A stretch of 47,511 bases of DNA from Bacteroidota bacterium (GTDB lineage Bacteria > Bacteroidota > Bacteroidia > Flavobacteriales_F > PHOS-HE28), in NCBI GenBank assembly GCA_018267055.1, contig JAFDZF010000008.1, positions 1 to 47,511 of the forward strand. Reading direction: 5' to 3'. The position numbers and the translations under genes were made by a program. How positions within the stretch are numbered: the stretch's first letter is position 1; every line of letters starts with the position of its first letter. The notes under the pieces are model-generated. The model was given only the letters and a program-made list of their open reading frames with translations, was not told the DNA's origin and searched no databases. Shown here in pieces: positions 28,361 through 36,130 of this stretch.

Positions 28361-30901
28361 ATGCATCGCCTCCGCCCAGCGGCCACCCTGGCGGGTCTTG
28401 TCCTGGCACGGGGGTTGGCCGCGCAACAATGCGACCTCCGGGTGTTCGGGATCGAGGACGGGCTGCCGGGATCGACCGTGACCACCCTGGCGCAGGACAG
28501 CGCCGGCTTCCTCTGGCTCGATACGGACGGCGGGCTTTGCCGCTTCGATGGCGTCACCTTCGCCCGGTGGGACACCACCGGTGCACCGCCCCCGCGCGAA
28601 GTGGGCGCGGTGCGCATGCCGGGCATGGCGTCCTGGGGCCTGCGGGAACGGCCGCAACAGCAGGCGTCCACCCCGGGCAGCGGCACGTGGACGGCGACGG
28701 ACCGCGGCGTGCTCCGCCGGCACGGGCACGCGGAGGAGCGGTACACCGTGCGCAACGGGTTGGGCAGCGACCTGGTGCAGTGCGTGTTCGCCGACGCCAG
28801 CGGCGTGGTGTGGATCGGCACGCGCAACGGCGGCGTGGCCCGCTGGACCAGCGATGCGGCGATCCGCTGGGGCGTGCGCGACGGGCTGCCGGGGAACATG
28901 GTGAGCGCCGTGGCCCGCCTTCCCGATGGACGGCTCTTCCTGGGCTGCGCCGACGGCGGACTGGCGGTGCTGGACACCAACGGGCTGTCGATACCCGGTC
29001 CCGCGGAAGGCCTCCTGAGCGGGGAAGTGCGGTGCCTCGCCTTCGGGGAGCGCACCCTGCTGGTGGGCACCGCGGACGGCCTGTTCGAAGCGCCGATGCA
29101 CACGGGACGCTGGGCCTTCGACCGGGTGCCGCGAAGCCGGCAGGTGGACGCCTTGCTGGCCCTCCCCAATGGGCATGTATGGGTGGGCACGCCCCGCGGC
29201 CTGTTCGACCGGATGCCCGGGGCCGAGGGGGTGCGCGTGGGCCAGGACACCTTGCCGGTGGCGGCGCTGGCGCTGGACGGCGACTCGGTGCTGATCGGCA
29301 CCGCGCAAGGCCTGTTCCGTGCACCGGCGGCCAACAGCAGCGCGAGCTGGACACGGCTGTTCCCGGCGGGCGAGGAGGACATCACCGCGCTGGCACGCGA
29401 CCATGAGGGCAACATCTGGGCGGGCACACGTACGCGCGGCCTGCTGCGCCTCGCCCCGAGCGGCCCGGCCCGGTGGACCACGGCCGAAGGCCTTTCGAGC
29501 GACCGCGTGCGGCAGGTGCTGCTGGACGCCTACGACAACGTATGGGTGGGCACGGCGCGCGGGTTCGACATGCTCGAACTCGATGTGCTGCAGGAACAGG
29601 TCATCGGCATCACGCACTACGGCACCGCCGACGGCTTCCCCGGCATCGAGGCCCTGCCCGGTGCCTGCCTGCTCGACCGCGACAGCGCCCTCTGGTTCGG
29701 CACCACCCGCGGGGCCGTGCGCTTCGATCCCCGCCGGCTGCTGGAGGACCCCGTGCCCCCGCGGACGCGCATCGCGGACATCACCCTGTTCTTCGCACAC
29801 CCCGACTGGTCGAAGTGGTGCGACAGCCTCGGCGCCGACGGCCTGCCCGTGGGGCTGAAGGTGCCGTACGACCAGGACCACTTCACGTTCTTCTTCAGCG
29901 GCCTCTCGCTCGCCGATCCGGAGAAGGTGCGCTTCCGCTACCGGCTGCAAGGGCATGATGCGGACTGGTCGCCCATCACCGCGGAGGACCGCATCACCTA
30001 CAGCGGCCTGGGGCCGGGCGACTACGTCTTCGAGGTGCAGGCACGCAACGGCAGCGGCGTGTGGAACGACCGTCCGGCGACGTTCGCCTTCTCGATCACC
30101 CCGCCGTTGTGGCGCACCACGGGCTTCCGCACCACGGCCGTGGCGCTGGTCCTGCTGCTCCTGTTCGGGTCGCTGCGCCTGCGCGACCGCCGGGCCCGCC
30201 TGGCCCGCGAGCGCCTGGAGCGGATGGTGAGCGAGCGCACGCGCGAACTGGCCGATGAGAAGCACCGCAGCGAATCGCTGCTGCTGAACATCCTGCCGGA
30301 GACCACCGCCGCCGAGCTGAAGGAGCGCGGCACCACGGAGGCACGCCACTACGACGAGTGCACGGTGCTCTTCAGCGACTTCCAGGGGTTCACCACCATC
30401 AGCGAACGGATGGAGGCCACCGGCGTGGTCACCGAGCTGGACCGGTTCTTCCGCGCGTTCGACCGCCTCACCGACACCTACGGGCTGGAGAAGATCAAGA
30501 CCATCGGCGACGCCTACATGTGCGCGAGCGGCGTGCCGGTCCCGCGCGCGGACCATGCGGAAGCGGCCGTGCGCATGGCGCTGGACATGGTGGACGCGGT
30601 GGACCGCCTGAACGCGGAGCGCGCCGAGGAAGGCAAGCATCCGTGGCCCATCCGCATCGGCCTGCACAGCGGCCCGCTCGTGGCCGGCGTGGTGGGCGAG
30701 AAGAAATTCGCCTATGACATCTGGGGCAGCACGGTGAACCTGGCCAGCCGCATGGAGAGCAACAGCGAGGCCGGCCGCATCAACTGCAGCGAGGCCACCT
30801 ACCGCCTCATCCGCGACCGGTTCCGGTGCGAGCCGCGCGGCCGCATCCCCGTGAAAGGCCAGGGCGAGGCGGCGATGTACTTCGTCACCGGCGCGCACTA
30901 G
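28361..30901 (+). CDS. Transmembrane class III adenylate cyclase with periplasmic two-component-type propeller sensor
   Basis: The 846-residue protein has a signal peptide and a large periplasmic beta-propeller of reg_prop repeats (such as GLPGSTVTTLAQDSAGFLW and GNIWAGTRTRGLLRL). A Y_Y_Y domain follows at ~495-582, then a transmembrane helix at ~583-607, a coiled coil (RERLERMVSERTRELADEK) and a class III cyclase domain at ~660-845. Metal-binding aspartates are Asp673 (FSDFQGF) and Asp717 (IGDAYM). The base-selecting residues Lys713 and Asp786 (AYDIWG) match adenylate rather than guanylate cyclases, and Asn793 and Arg797 (NLASR) complete the transition-state set. It should dimerise and make cAMP in response to a periplasmic ligand. 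Propellers of this kind normally drive histidine kinases. The upstream gene diverges. Confidence 0.93.
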   Translation: MHRLRPAATLAGLVLARGLAAQQCDLRVFGIEDGLPGSTVTTLAQDSAGFLWLDTDGGLCRFDGVTFARWDTTGAPPPREVGAVRMPGMASWGLRERPQQQASTPGSGTWTATDRGVLRRHGHAEERYTVRNGLGSDLVQCVFADASGVVWIGTRNGGVARWTSDAAIRWGVRDGLPGNMVSAVARLPDGRLFLGCADGGLAVLDTNGLSIPGPAEGLLSGEVRCLAFGERTLLVGTADGLFEAPMHTGRWAFDRVPRSRQVDALLALPNGHVWVGTPRGLFDRMPGAEGVRVGQDTLPVAALALDGDSVLIGTAQGLFRAPAANSSASWTRLFPAGEEDITALARDHEGNIWAGTRTRGLLRLAPSGPARWTTAEGLSSDRVRQVLLDAYDNVWVGTARGFDMLELDVLQEQVIGITHYGTADGFPGIEALPGACLLDRDSALWFGTTRGAVRFDPRRLLEDPVPPRTRIADITLFFAHPDWSKWCDSLGADGLPVGLKVPYDQDHFTFFFSGLSLADPEKVRFRYRLQGHDADWSPITAEDRITYSGLGPGDYVFEVQARNGSGVWNDRPATFAFSITPPLWRTTGFRTTAVALVLLLLFGSLRLRDRRARLARERLERMVSERTRELADEKHRSESLLLNILPETTAAELKERGTTEARHYDECTVLFSDFQGFTTISERMEATGVVTELDRFFRAFDRLTDTYGLEKIKTIGDAYMCASGVPVPRADHAEAAVRMALDMVDAVDRLNAERAEEGKHPWPIRIGLHSGPLVAGVVGEKKFAYDIWGSTVNLASRMESNSEAGRINCSEATYRLIRDRFRCEPRGRIPVKGQGEAAMYFVTGAH

Positions 30902-31003
30902 GCAGCGGTCACCGGCCGTCCATGGCCCAACGCTCCGTCACCCGACCGCGATCAAGACGGGCCGTCGGAGCGTCCCATAGGAACGGACACAACCTCCATT
31001 CCC

Positions 31004-32632
31004 ATGGGACCACATCGACCCTCTCCCCTTCCTTCCATCGCCCTGGCCATGACGCTGCTCGCCGCAGGACCGCTCAGGGCCCAGACCCATTTCGAGAAGG
31101 TGGTGGACGCCGAGCCGTTCTCCATCGACGGCATGGCACAGGTATCGCAGATCAAGCAGAGCACCGGCCGGGGGCTCATCGTCACCAACGCCACCATCGA
31201 CCCGGTCAACGGGGCCGACATGCTCCTGCAGGTGGTCGATGGCGACGGCGCGGTGCTGCACGACCTGGTGATCGGCGGGCCGGACTACCATGATATCTGC
31301 AAAGAAGTGGTGCAGATCGGCGGGGCCTACTACCTCGCCGGCCATACCCGCGGCATCGACACCGCCGAGGCCCACACCTTCACCGCTTTCGTGATCAAGG
31401 TGGACACGGCCCTCGGCTCCTTCCGGCAGATCAACTACATCCTGCCGGGCCAGGAGCTGTACGCCAACGCCATCACCGCCACGCTGGACGGCCGCCTGCT
31501 GATCGCGGGGCAGGTCCTCGACGGCTCCGAATTCCACACCTGCGTGATGAAGACCGACACCGCGGGCACCCTCCTGTGGGCGAAGCAGTACGACATCCCG
31601 TTCAGCGAAGGGATCGCGTGCATCCGCGAGCTGAGCGGCGGCGACATCCTGCTGAGCGGCTCGGTCACCTTCGGCTTCGAGCTCTCGCTGCCGCTGGCCC
31701 TCAAGCTGGGCCCCACCGGCACGATGAAGTGGGGCAAGTACTACAACTACCCGGCGGTAAGCCCGGTGGAGCGCTCCTCCTTCCAGTTCATCCGGCCCAC
31801 CTCGGTGAGCGATGTGCTGCTGGTGGGGCATACCGATGTGAAAGGCGCCGGCGGCCAGGACTTCTACGTGGCGCACATCGACACCTCCGGCACGTCGCAC
31901 GAGGTCTTCACCTATGGCGGCACCCAGTTCGATGAGCCCTACGGCGTGGACTACGACGCCTCCACCGGCGTGTTGATGGTCCAGGGCACCTCGGCCTCGT
32001 TCAGCCCGGGCTTCCAGCCGCAGGGCATCGGCATGCGCATCGCCACACAGGGCTCCCTGCTGAACGCCACCCTCTATGGGGACCCGACCACGCAACAGCC
32101 CATCGATCTCTACCAGTACACCCGCCTGGACAACGCCAGCGGATTGCTCTCCGGCGTACGGGAGTTCCCGGCGAACGACATCTACCTCACCCGCATCACC
32201 AACACGGGCAGCAACCCGTGCAATGCGGTGGCGGTGACGCCCACGGTGATGCAGGACACCACCTCCACCGGCGACTTCACCGCTGTGGTCACCGCCCTGG
32301 CGCCGCAGGCGAACGCGCTGGAGCTACCCACCTACCACTTCACCGGCGACACGCTCCTCTGCGCGTTCACCGCCGGCGTGGCCGACCATGCCCCGGAGCG
32401 AGGCTTCGGCATCCAGCCCAACCCCGGCGAAGGCACGCTCTGGCTGGACCTCCCCCCTGCGTTCCACCCCACGATGGCGGAAGTGCGGGATGCCACGGGC
32501 CGTCCGGTGCACCGGACGCGCTGGGCAGCGGGGCCGCTCACCCTGCCCGCCGACCTGCCCCCGGGGCTCTTCCTCATCACCCTGCGCACAGCCGATGGCA
32601 CGGCGCTCACGGAACGCTATGTGAAGCACTGA
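31004..32632 (+). CDS. Secreted protein with T9SS type A sorting domain
   Basis: The 542-residue protein has a signal peptide ending near GPLRAQ. The body of about 420 residues is built of beta-propeller-like repeats with recurring phrases such as YLAGHTRGIDTAEAHTFTAF, LLIAGQVLDGSEFHTCVMKT and VLLVGHTDVKGAGGQDFYVA. The C-terminal sorting domain of ~75 residues contains FGIQPNPGEGTLWLDLP, EVRDATGRPVHRT and LPPGLFLITLRT. Such proteins are exported to the surface by the type IX system. The enzymatic or binding role is unknown. It begins 102 nt after the cyclase gene on the same strand, and no clear promoter box is visible, so cotranscription is possible. Confidence 0.88.
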   Translation: MGPHRPSPLPSIALAMTLLAAGPLRAQTHFEKVVDAEPFSIDGMAQVSQIKQSTGRGLIVTNATIDPVNGADMLLQVVDGDGAVLHDLVIGGPDYHDICKEVVQIGGAYYLAGHTRGIDTAEAHTFTAFVIKVDTALGSFRQINYILPGQELYANAITATLDGRLLIAGQVLDGSEFHTCVMKTDTAGTLLWAKQYDIPFSEGIACIRELSGGDILLSGSVTFGFELSLPLALKLGPTGTMKWGKYYNYPAVSPVERSSFQFIRPTSVSDVLLVGHTDVKGAGGQDFYVAHIDTSGTSHEVFTYGGTQFDEPYGVDYDASTGVLMVQGTSASFSPGFQPQGIGMRIATQGSLLNATLYGDPTTQQPIDLYQYTRLDNASGLLSGVREFPANDIYLTRITNTGSNPCNAVAVTPTVMQDTTSTGDFTAVVTALAPQANALELPTYHFTGDTLLCAFTAGVADHAPERGFGIQPNPGEGTLWLDLPPAFHPTMAEVRDATGRPVHRTRWAAGPLTLPADLPPGLFLITLRTADGTALTERYVKH

Positions 32633-32653
32633 CCCGGCGGGGCCAGGATCCGC

Positions 32654-33487
32654 TCATCGGCCGACGAGGAGGTCGCCACGCTTGAGGATGGTGCCCCGGA
32701 CATCCGCGATGCGGTAGCTGTACCGGCCATTGCCGAGCGATGCCCGCACGGTCGCCCGGGCGGCGAACGGCCGCTGGAGGACCAAGGCACCACGCGCATC
32801 CATCACCTGCAACAGCAGGGTCTCGCCGGCATAGCGGGCATCGCGCACGTCGATGGTGAGCACATCCGCCACCGGGTTGGGGTACAGCCGGATGTCGGCC
32901 TCGGTCAAGGCTTGGCGGATGCCCGTGCCACTGTTGGTGACGCTCAGGTCATCGATGCCCGGCGTGAACCAGTTGGTGGTGGACCGGTAATACAACCCGA
33001 TGTGGCACGTGCCCGCCGTGGGCGGGATAGCGATGGTGGGAAGGGCCTCCCACGTGTCGGTGTTCGTCACCCGGTCCGTGAAGTCGTCCAGCTCGGTGAG
33101 CGTGGCGATGGATGGATCGGCCGACCCCACCAAGAGGTACACGGCCACGCGGTCGTTCTCGGTCGCCATGCCCATGATGGAATAGACGTTGGCCCACAGA
33201 TCGAGCGTGGCACCGGCGGAGAGGTCCAGTGCCGGCGACACCGCCCAGTCCGCCAACGGCTCGCTGCCGCCACCGCCCACGTTGTAATCGTGCCAGAGGC
33301 AGGTGGGAGCGGAATGGGCATTGCCGTTCGAGAAGCCCCATTCGTAGGGGCCTTCGAAGCCTTCACGGAAGAACTGCCAGCCTTGCTGCTGCGAAGCGTT
33401 GTCGAAACCCGTCGTGTAGGGGAGCGGTAGCTGCCCGTGCGCGGCAGCGATGGTCAGGATAAGTGGGAAGAGGAACAATGGGCGCAT
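32654..33487 (-). CDS. Secreted T9SS protein with choice-of-anchor J-like domain (paralogue 1)
   Basis: The 277-residue protein has a signal peptide (MRPLFLFPLILTIAAAHG). The ~170-residue domain begins LPYTTGFDNASQQQGWQFF and contains CLWHDYNVGGGG, DWAVSPALDL and FTPGIDDLSV, the pattern of cleaved-adhesin/choice-of-anchor J modules. A T9SS type A domain follows: IRLYPNPVADVLTI, VMDARGALVL and GNGRYSYRI. Its neighbour (33582-34424) has the same domain order and closely similar phrases, so the two are tandem duplicates. It lies downstream of the paralogue on the same strand with a 94-nt gap, so they may share a transcript. The ATG at 33487 fits the signal peptide. Confidence 0.88.
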   Translation of the reverse strand: MRPLFLFPLILTIAAAHGQLPLPYTTGFDNASQQQGWQFFREGFEGPYEWGFSNGNAHSAPTCLWHDYNVGGGGSEPLADWAVSPALDLSAGATLDLWANVYSIMGMATENDRVAVYLLVGSADPSIATLTELDDFTDRVTNTDTWEALPTIAIPPTAGTCHIGLYYRSTTNWFTPGIDDLSVTNSGTGIRQALTEADIRLYPNPVADVLTIDVRDARYAGETLLLQVMDARGALVLQRPFAARATVRASLGNGRYSYRIADVRGTILKRGDLLVGR

Positions 33488-33581
33488 GGCGATGGGGGTT
33501 TTGGTGATGGGCGCCGCGCACGGGCACGGCGCCGCTCCGTGCCCGTCAGACAAGGCCCGGCCCCGGAATGTTGCCCGGGGG

Positions 33582-34424
33582 TCAGCGCTCCAGCACGAGG
33601 GTGCCTTTCCGCAATGCCCGGTCGCCGCCGTCGGTGATCGCATAGCCGTACAGGCCGGCGCCGAAGGCCAGCTGCACCGGCTCGTTCGCGGACACGAGGC
33701 GGTCCATCACCACCGCACCACGCGCATCGAACAGGCGCAGCCGGAGCGGGCCGGAGGGCGTCCGCGCGCTGAGGGCGATGGTGCCCTTGGACGGGTTGGG
33801 ATACAGCTGCACGTCCGGATCGGCGGGCGGCAGGCCATGGACGCCGGTCACCGGCGCTTGCACCGCGATGTCATCGATGCTCACGGTGAACGGGTTGGTG
33901 GTCGCCTGGTACTTGATGGCGAGGTGGCATGCACCCGCGCGGGGCAGGATCATCGGATGCGGGCCCTCGACCCAACCCGGCGTGCCGTCCACGAGCGGGG
34001 TGAGGTCGCAGAGCAGCACCACCGCGGAGGCCTGCGCGGGATCATCGGAGCCGACCAGCAGGTACACCGCGAGCCCATCAGCAGGCGTGATGACCCCGCT
34101 GATCGAGTTCACAGCGATCTTCAAACTGGAGATCCAGGCGCCCTCGATGAAATCGAAGGCGGGCGACACGAACCAGTCGCACGTGGTATCCGTGGCCACG
34201 TCGTTCAGCACGTGATCGTGCCACAGGAAGTTCGGCGCGGAAGGCGCACCGCCCGCCTCATAGCTCCAGGCCCCCGTGGAGGCCACACCCTTGCGGATCA
34301 GGTGCCAGCCCTCCTGCCCCGCGGGATCATCGAAGCCCGTGGCATAGGGCAGGGTCGTTTGGGCGTGGATCGGGACCTGCCCCAGGGCAAGGAAGCAGGC
34401 CAGGAAGGTCGCGTTCGGCTTCAT
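33582..34424 (-). CDS. Secreted T9SS protein with choice-of-anchor J-like domain (paralogue 2)
   Basis: The 280-residue protein has a signal peptide (MKPNATFLACFLALGQVPIH, then AQ). A beta-sandwich domain follows, with LPYATGFDDPAGQEGWHLI, FLWHDHVLNDVA, DWFVSPAFDF and FTVSIDDIAV. The C-terminus is a T9SS type A domain with VQLYPNPSKGTIAL, LFDARGAVVM and GAGLYGYAI. The phrases line up one-to-one with the downstream paralogue, indicating gene duplication followed by divergence. Function is likely surface adhesion or ligand binding by family analogy. The gene diverges from the polytopic membrane protein gene at 34638. Confidence 0.88.
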   Translation of the reverse strand: MKPNATFLACFLALGQVPIHAQTTLPYATGFDDPAGQEGWHLIRKGVASTGAWSYEAGGAPSAPNFLWHDHVLNDVATDTTCDWFVSPAFDFIEGAWISSLKIAVNSISGVITPADGLAVYLLVGSDDPAQASAVVLLCDLTPLVDGTPGWVEGPHPMILPRAGACHLAIKYQATTNPFTVSIDDIAVQAPVTGVHGLPPADPDVQLYPNPSKGTIALSARTPSGPLRLRLFDARGAVVMDRLVSANEPVQLAFGAGLYGYAITDGGDRALRKGTLVLER

Positions 34425-34600
34425 GGCGATGATGCTTTGGTGTCCGTCCCGCCGTACGTTCGGCGGAACACGCCACAAAGGACCCGCGCCCCACTGGCAA
34501 AGGCCAGGAATAGGTGATGGAGGGTGGGATCATGGGCGAGCCGCATGGAAGGCCCGCTCCTCCCGCGACGATCGGGGCATGCCGGAACAGCGCGAACGGC

Positions 34601-34608
34601 TACGTTCG
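34601..34608 (+). promoter_or_regulatory. Candidate -7 box for the polytopic membrane protein gene
   Basis: TACGTTCG, close to TAnnTTTG, lies 29 nt before the ATG at 34638. Confidence 0.35.
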
Positions 34609-34637
34609 CGACGGCCCGGACCCGGACCATCAGCACC

Positions 34638-36017
34638 ATGATCACCCTGCGGCACGAACGCGTGAAGGACATCGGCCTCATCCTGGCCGGTGCATTGCTG
34701 CTGCTCGTGCCCGCGCTCGTGAACGGGTTCCCCTTCGTGTACCCGGACACCGGCACCTACCTGCGCAGCGCGTTCCAGGGTTATGTGCCCGTGGACCGGC
34801 CCTATTGGTACGGCGTCTTCCTCCGCGTGGCGAGCGGTGGCGGCCATTCGTTCTGGGGCATGGTGGCGGCGCAGGCCCTGTGCTGCGCGCTCTATGTGTT
34901 CCGGACGGTGCGGCTGTTCGTCGCGCGGGAACGGGTGCATCGCGCAGCGGCGATCGTGTTCGTGGTGCTGGCCGCCGCTTCCAGTGCGGGGTACTATGCC
35001 GGGCAGCTCATGCCGGACATCTTCACGCCCATCGGCATCCTGGCCGTAGTGCTCCTGCTCTCGGCGCCGAAGGTGGGATGGGTCCAGCTGTTCGACCTGC
35101 TGGTGCTGCTGCTCGCCTGCTGGGTGCACCTGTCGCACCTGCTCATCGTGCCGCTTTGCGGCGGCCTGTTCCTCCTGCTGATGCGCCGCACGTTCCGGCA
35201 TGGCGCCCTGCGCTGGCTGCGGCTCGCGGTCTTCACCACGCTGGCCTGGTTCGGGTTGGGGATCGCCAACCGGGCGGTGGACGGCCGTTCCTACCTCTCG
35301 CAGGGCGGGCACGTCTTCCTGCTGGGGCGGCTGCTGGACACCGGGATCCTGCGGCCATGGCTCGATGAACATTGCACCGACGGCACCTATGCCTTGTGCG
35401 CATACAAGGATTCGCTCCCAGCGAACAGCACCGCCTTCCTGTGGGACATCCACCGGAGCCCGCTGTACAAGCAGGGCGGCTGGGCGGCCACGCGGCCGGC
35501 CTACGACCGCATCGTGCACGACGTGCTTTCCGAGCCGAAGTACCTCCTCCGGTTCGCGGGCGCGGGCGTGCGGTCCACGGCGGAGCTCCTGGCGAAGCCC
35601 GGCATCTGCACCGGCCTGGTGGACACCGGTCCCCGGCGGCCGGAAAGCCCGCCCTACGTCATGATCGCCGGAACGATACCCGAAGGCCTCGACGCCTACC
35701 GCAGCTCCTTGCAGAACGGCGGCCGCGGCGAGCTGGACATGACCGTCCCCGACGCGCTGTACGATCTCCTGCTCTGGGGCTCGGCGATCGCGGCCGTGGT
35801 GATGATCGTCCGCGCGCCCCGGACGGCCTCCGGGATGCCGGTACGGCCCTGGCTGCTCTTCGCCATCGGCGCGGTGATCATCGCCTGCGCCGTATGCGCC
35901 ACGCTCAGCGTGGTGGAGGACCGCTACCTCGGGCGGGTGTCGTGGCTCCTGCCCCTGTTCGTGCTTTCCACCTGGCTGGGCCGGCCCGCGCGCAGGAAGG
36001 CCGTCATACCCGCCTAG
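34638..36017 (+). CDS. Polytopic membrane protein, possible GT-C-type glycosyltransferase
   Basis: The 459-residue protein has about ten transmembrane helices. The first helix (LILAGALLLLVPALVNGF) is followed at once by FVYPDTGTYLRSAF in the first extracytoplasmic loop. A conserved acidic residue after helix 1 is typical of GT-C glycosyltransferases and related mannosyltransferase-like proteins. A large periplasmic segment lies between about residues 220 and 370 (HCTDGTYALCAYKDSLPANS). The C-terminal helices include the VVEDRYLGRVSWLLPLF region. The assignment to GT-C is by topology and one motif only; the donor would be a lipid-linked sugar. No polysaccharide genes adjoin it. The ATG at 34638 is chosen from the helix position. 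Confidence 0.7.
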   Translation: MITLRHERVKDIGLILAGALLLLVPALVNGFPFVYPDTGTYLRSAFQGYVPVDRPYWYGVFLRVASGGGHSFWGMVAAQALCCALYVFRTVRLFVARERVHRAAAIVFVVLAAASSAGYYAGQLMPDIFTPIGILAVVLLLSAPKVGWVQLFDLLVLLLACWVHLSHLLIVPLCGGLFLLLMRRTFRHGALRWLRLAVFTTLAWFGLGIANRAVDGRSYLSQGGHVFLLGRLLDTGILRPWLDEHCTDGTYALCAYKDSLPANSTAFLWDIHRSPLYKQGGWAATRPAYDRIVHDVLSEPKYLLRFAGAGVRSTAELLAKPGICTGLVDTGPRRPESPPYVMIAGTIPEGLDAYRSSLQNGGRGELDMTVPDALYDLLLWGSAIAAVVMIVRAPRTASGMPVRPWLLFAIGAVIIACAVCATLSVVEDRYLGRVSWLLPLFVLSTWLGRPARRKAVIPA

Positions 36018-36130
36018 GCCGACGCGTTCCCTGGTCGCGGGCCACCGCTCCTCGCCCGACCCGGTGCACGCGCCGCCACGAGGCAGCACGTACGCGGTCC
36101 GCCCCGTCCTTGTCGCATCAGCGAAGAACG

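Noticed and set aside
28238-30898. An 886-codon open frame on the minus strand opposite the adenylate cyclase gene
   Set aside because: It mirrors a gene with intact catalytic motifs, and its translation is compositionally biased with no fold signature.
30994-31013. Short palindrome TCCCATGGGA over the start codon of the T9SS gene at 31004
   Set aside because: It is only ten bases long and easily arises by chance in this sequence; no flanking symmetry supports an operator.
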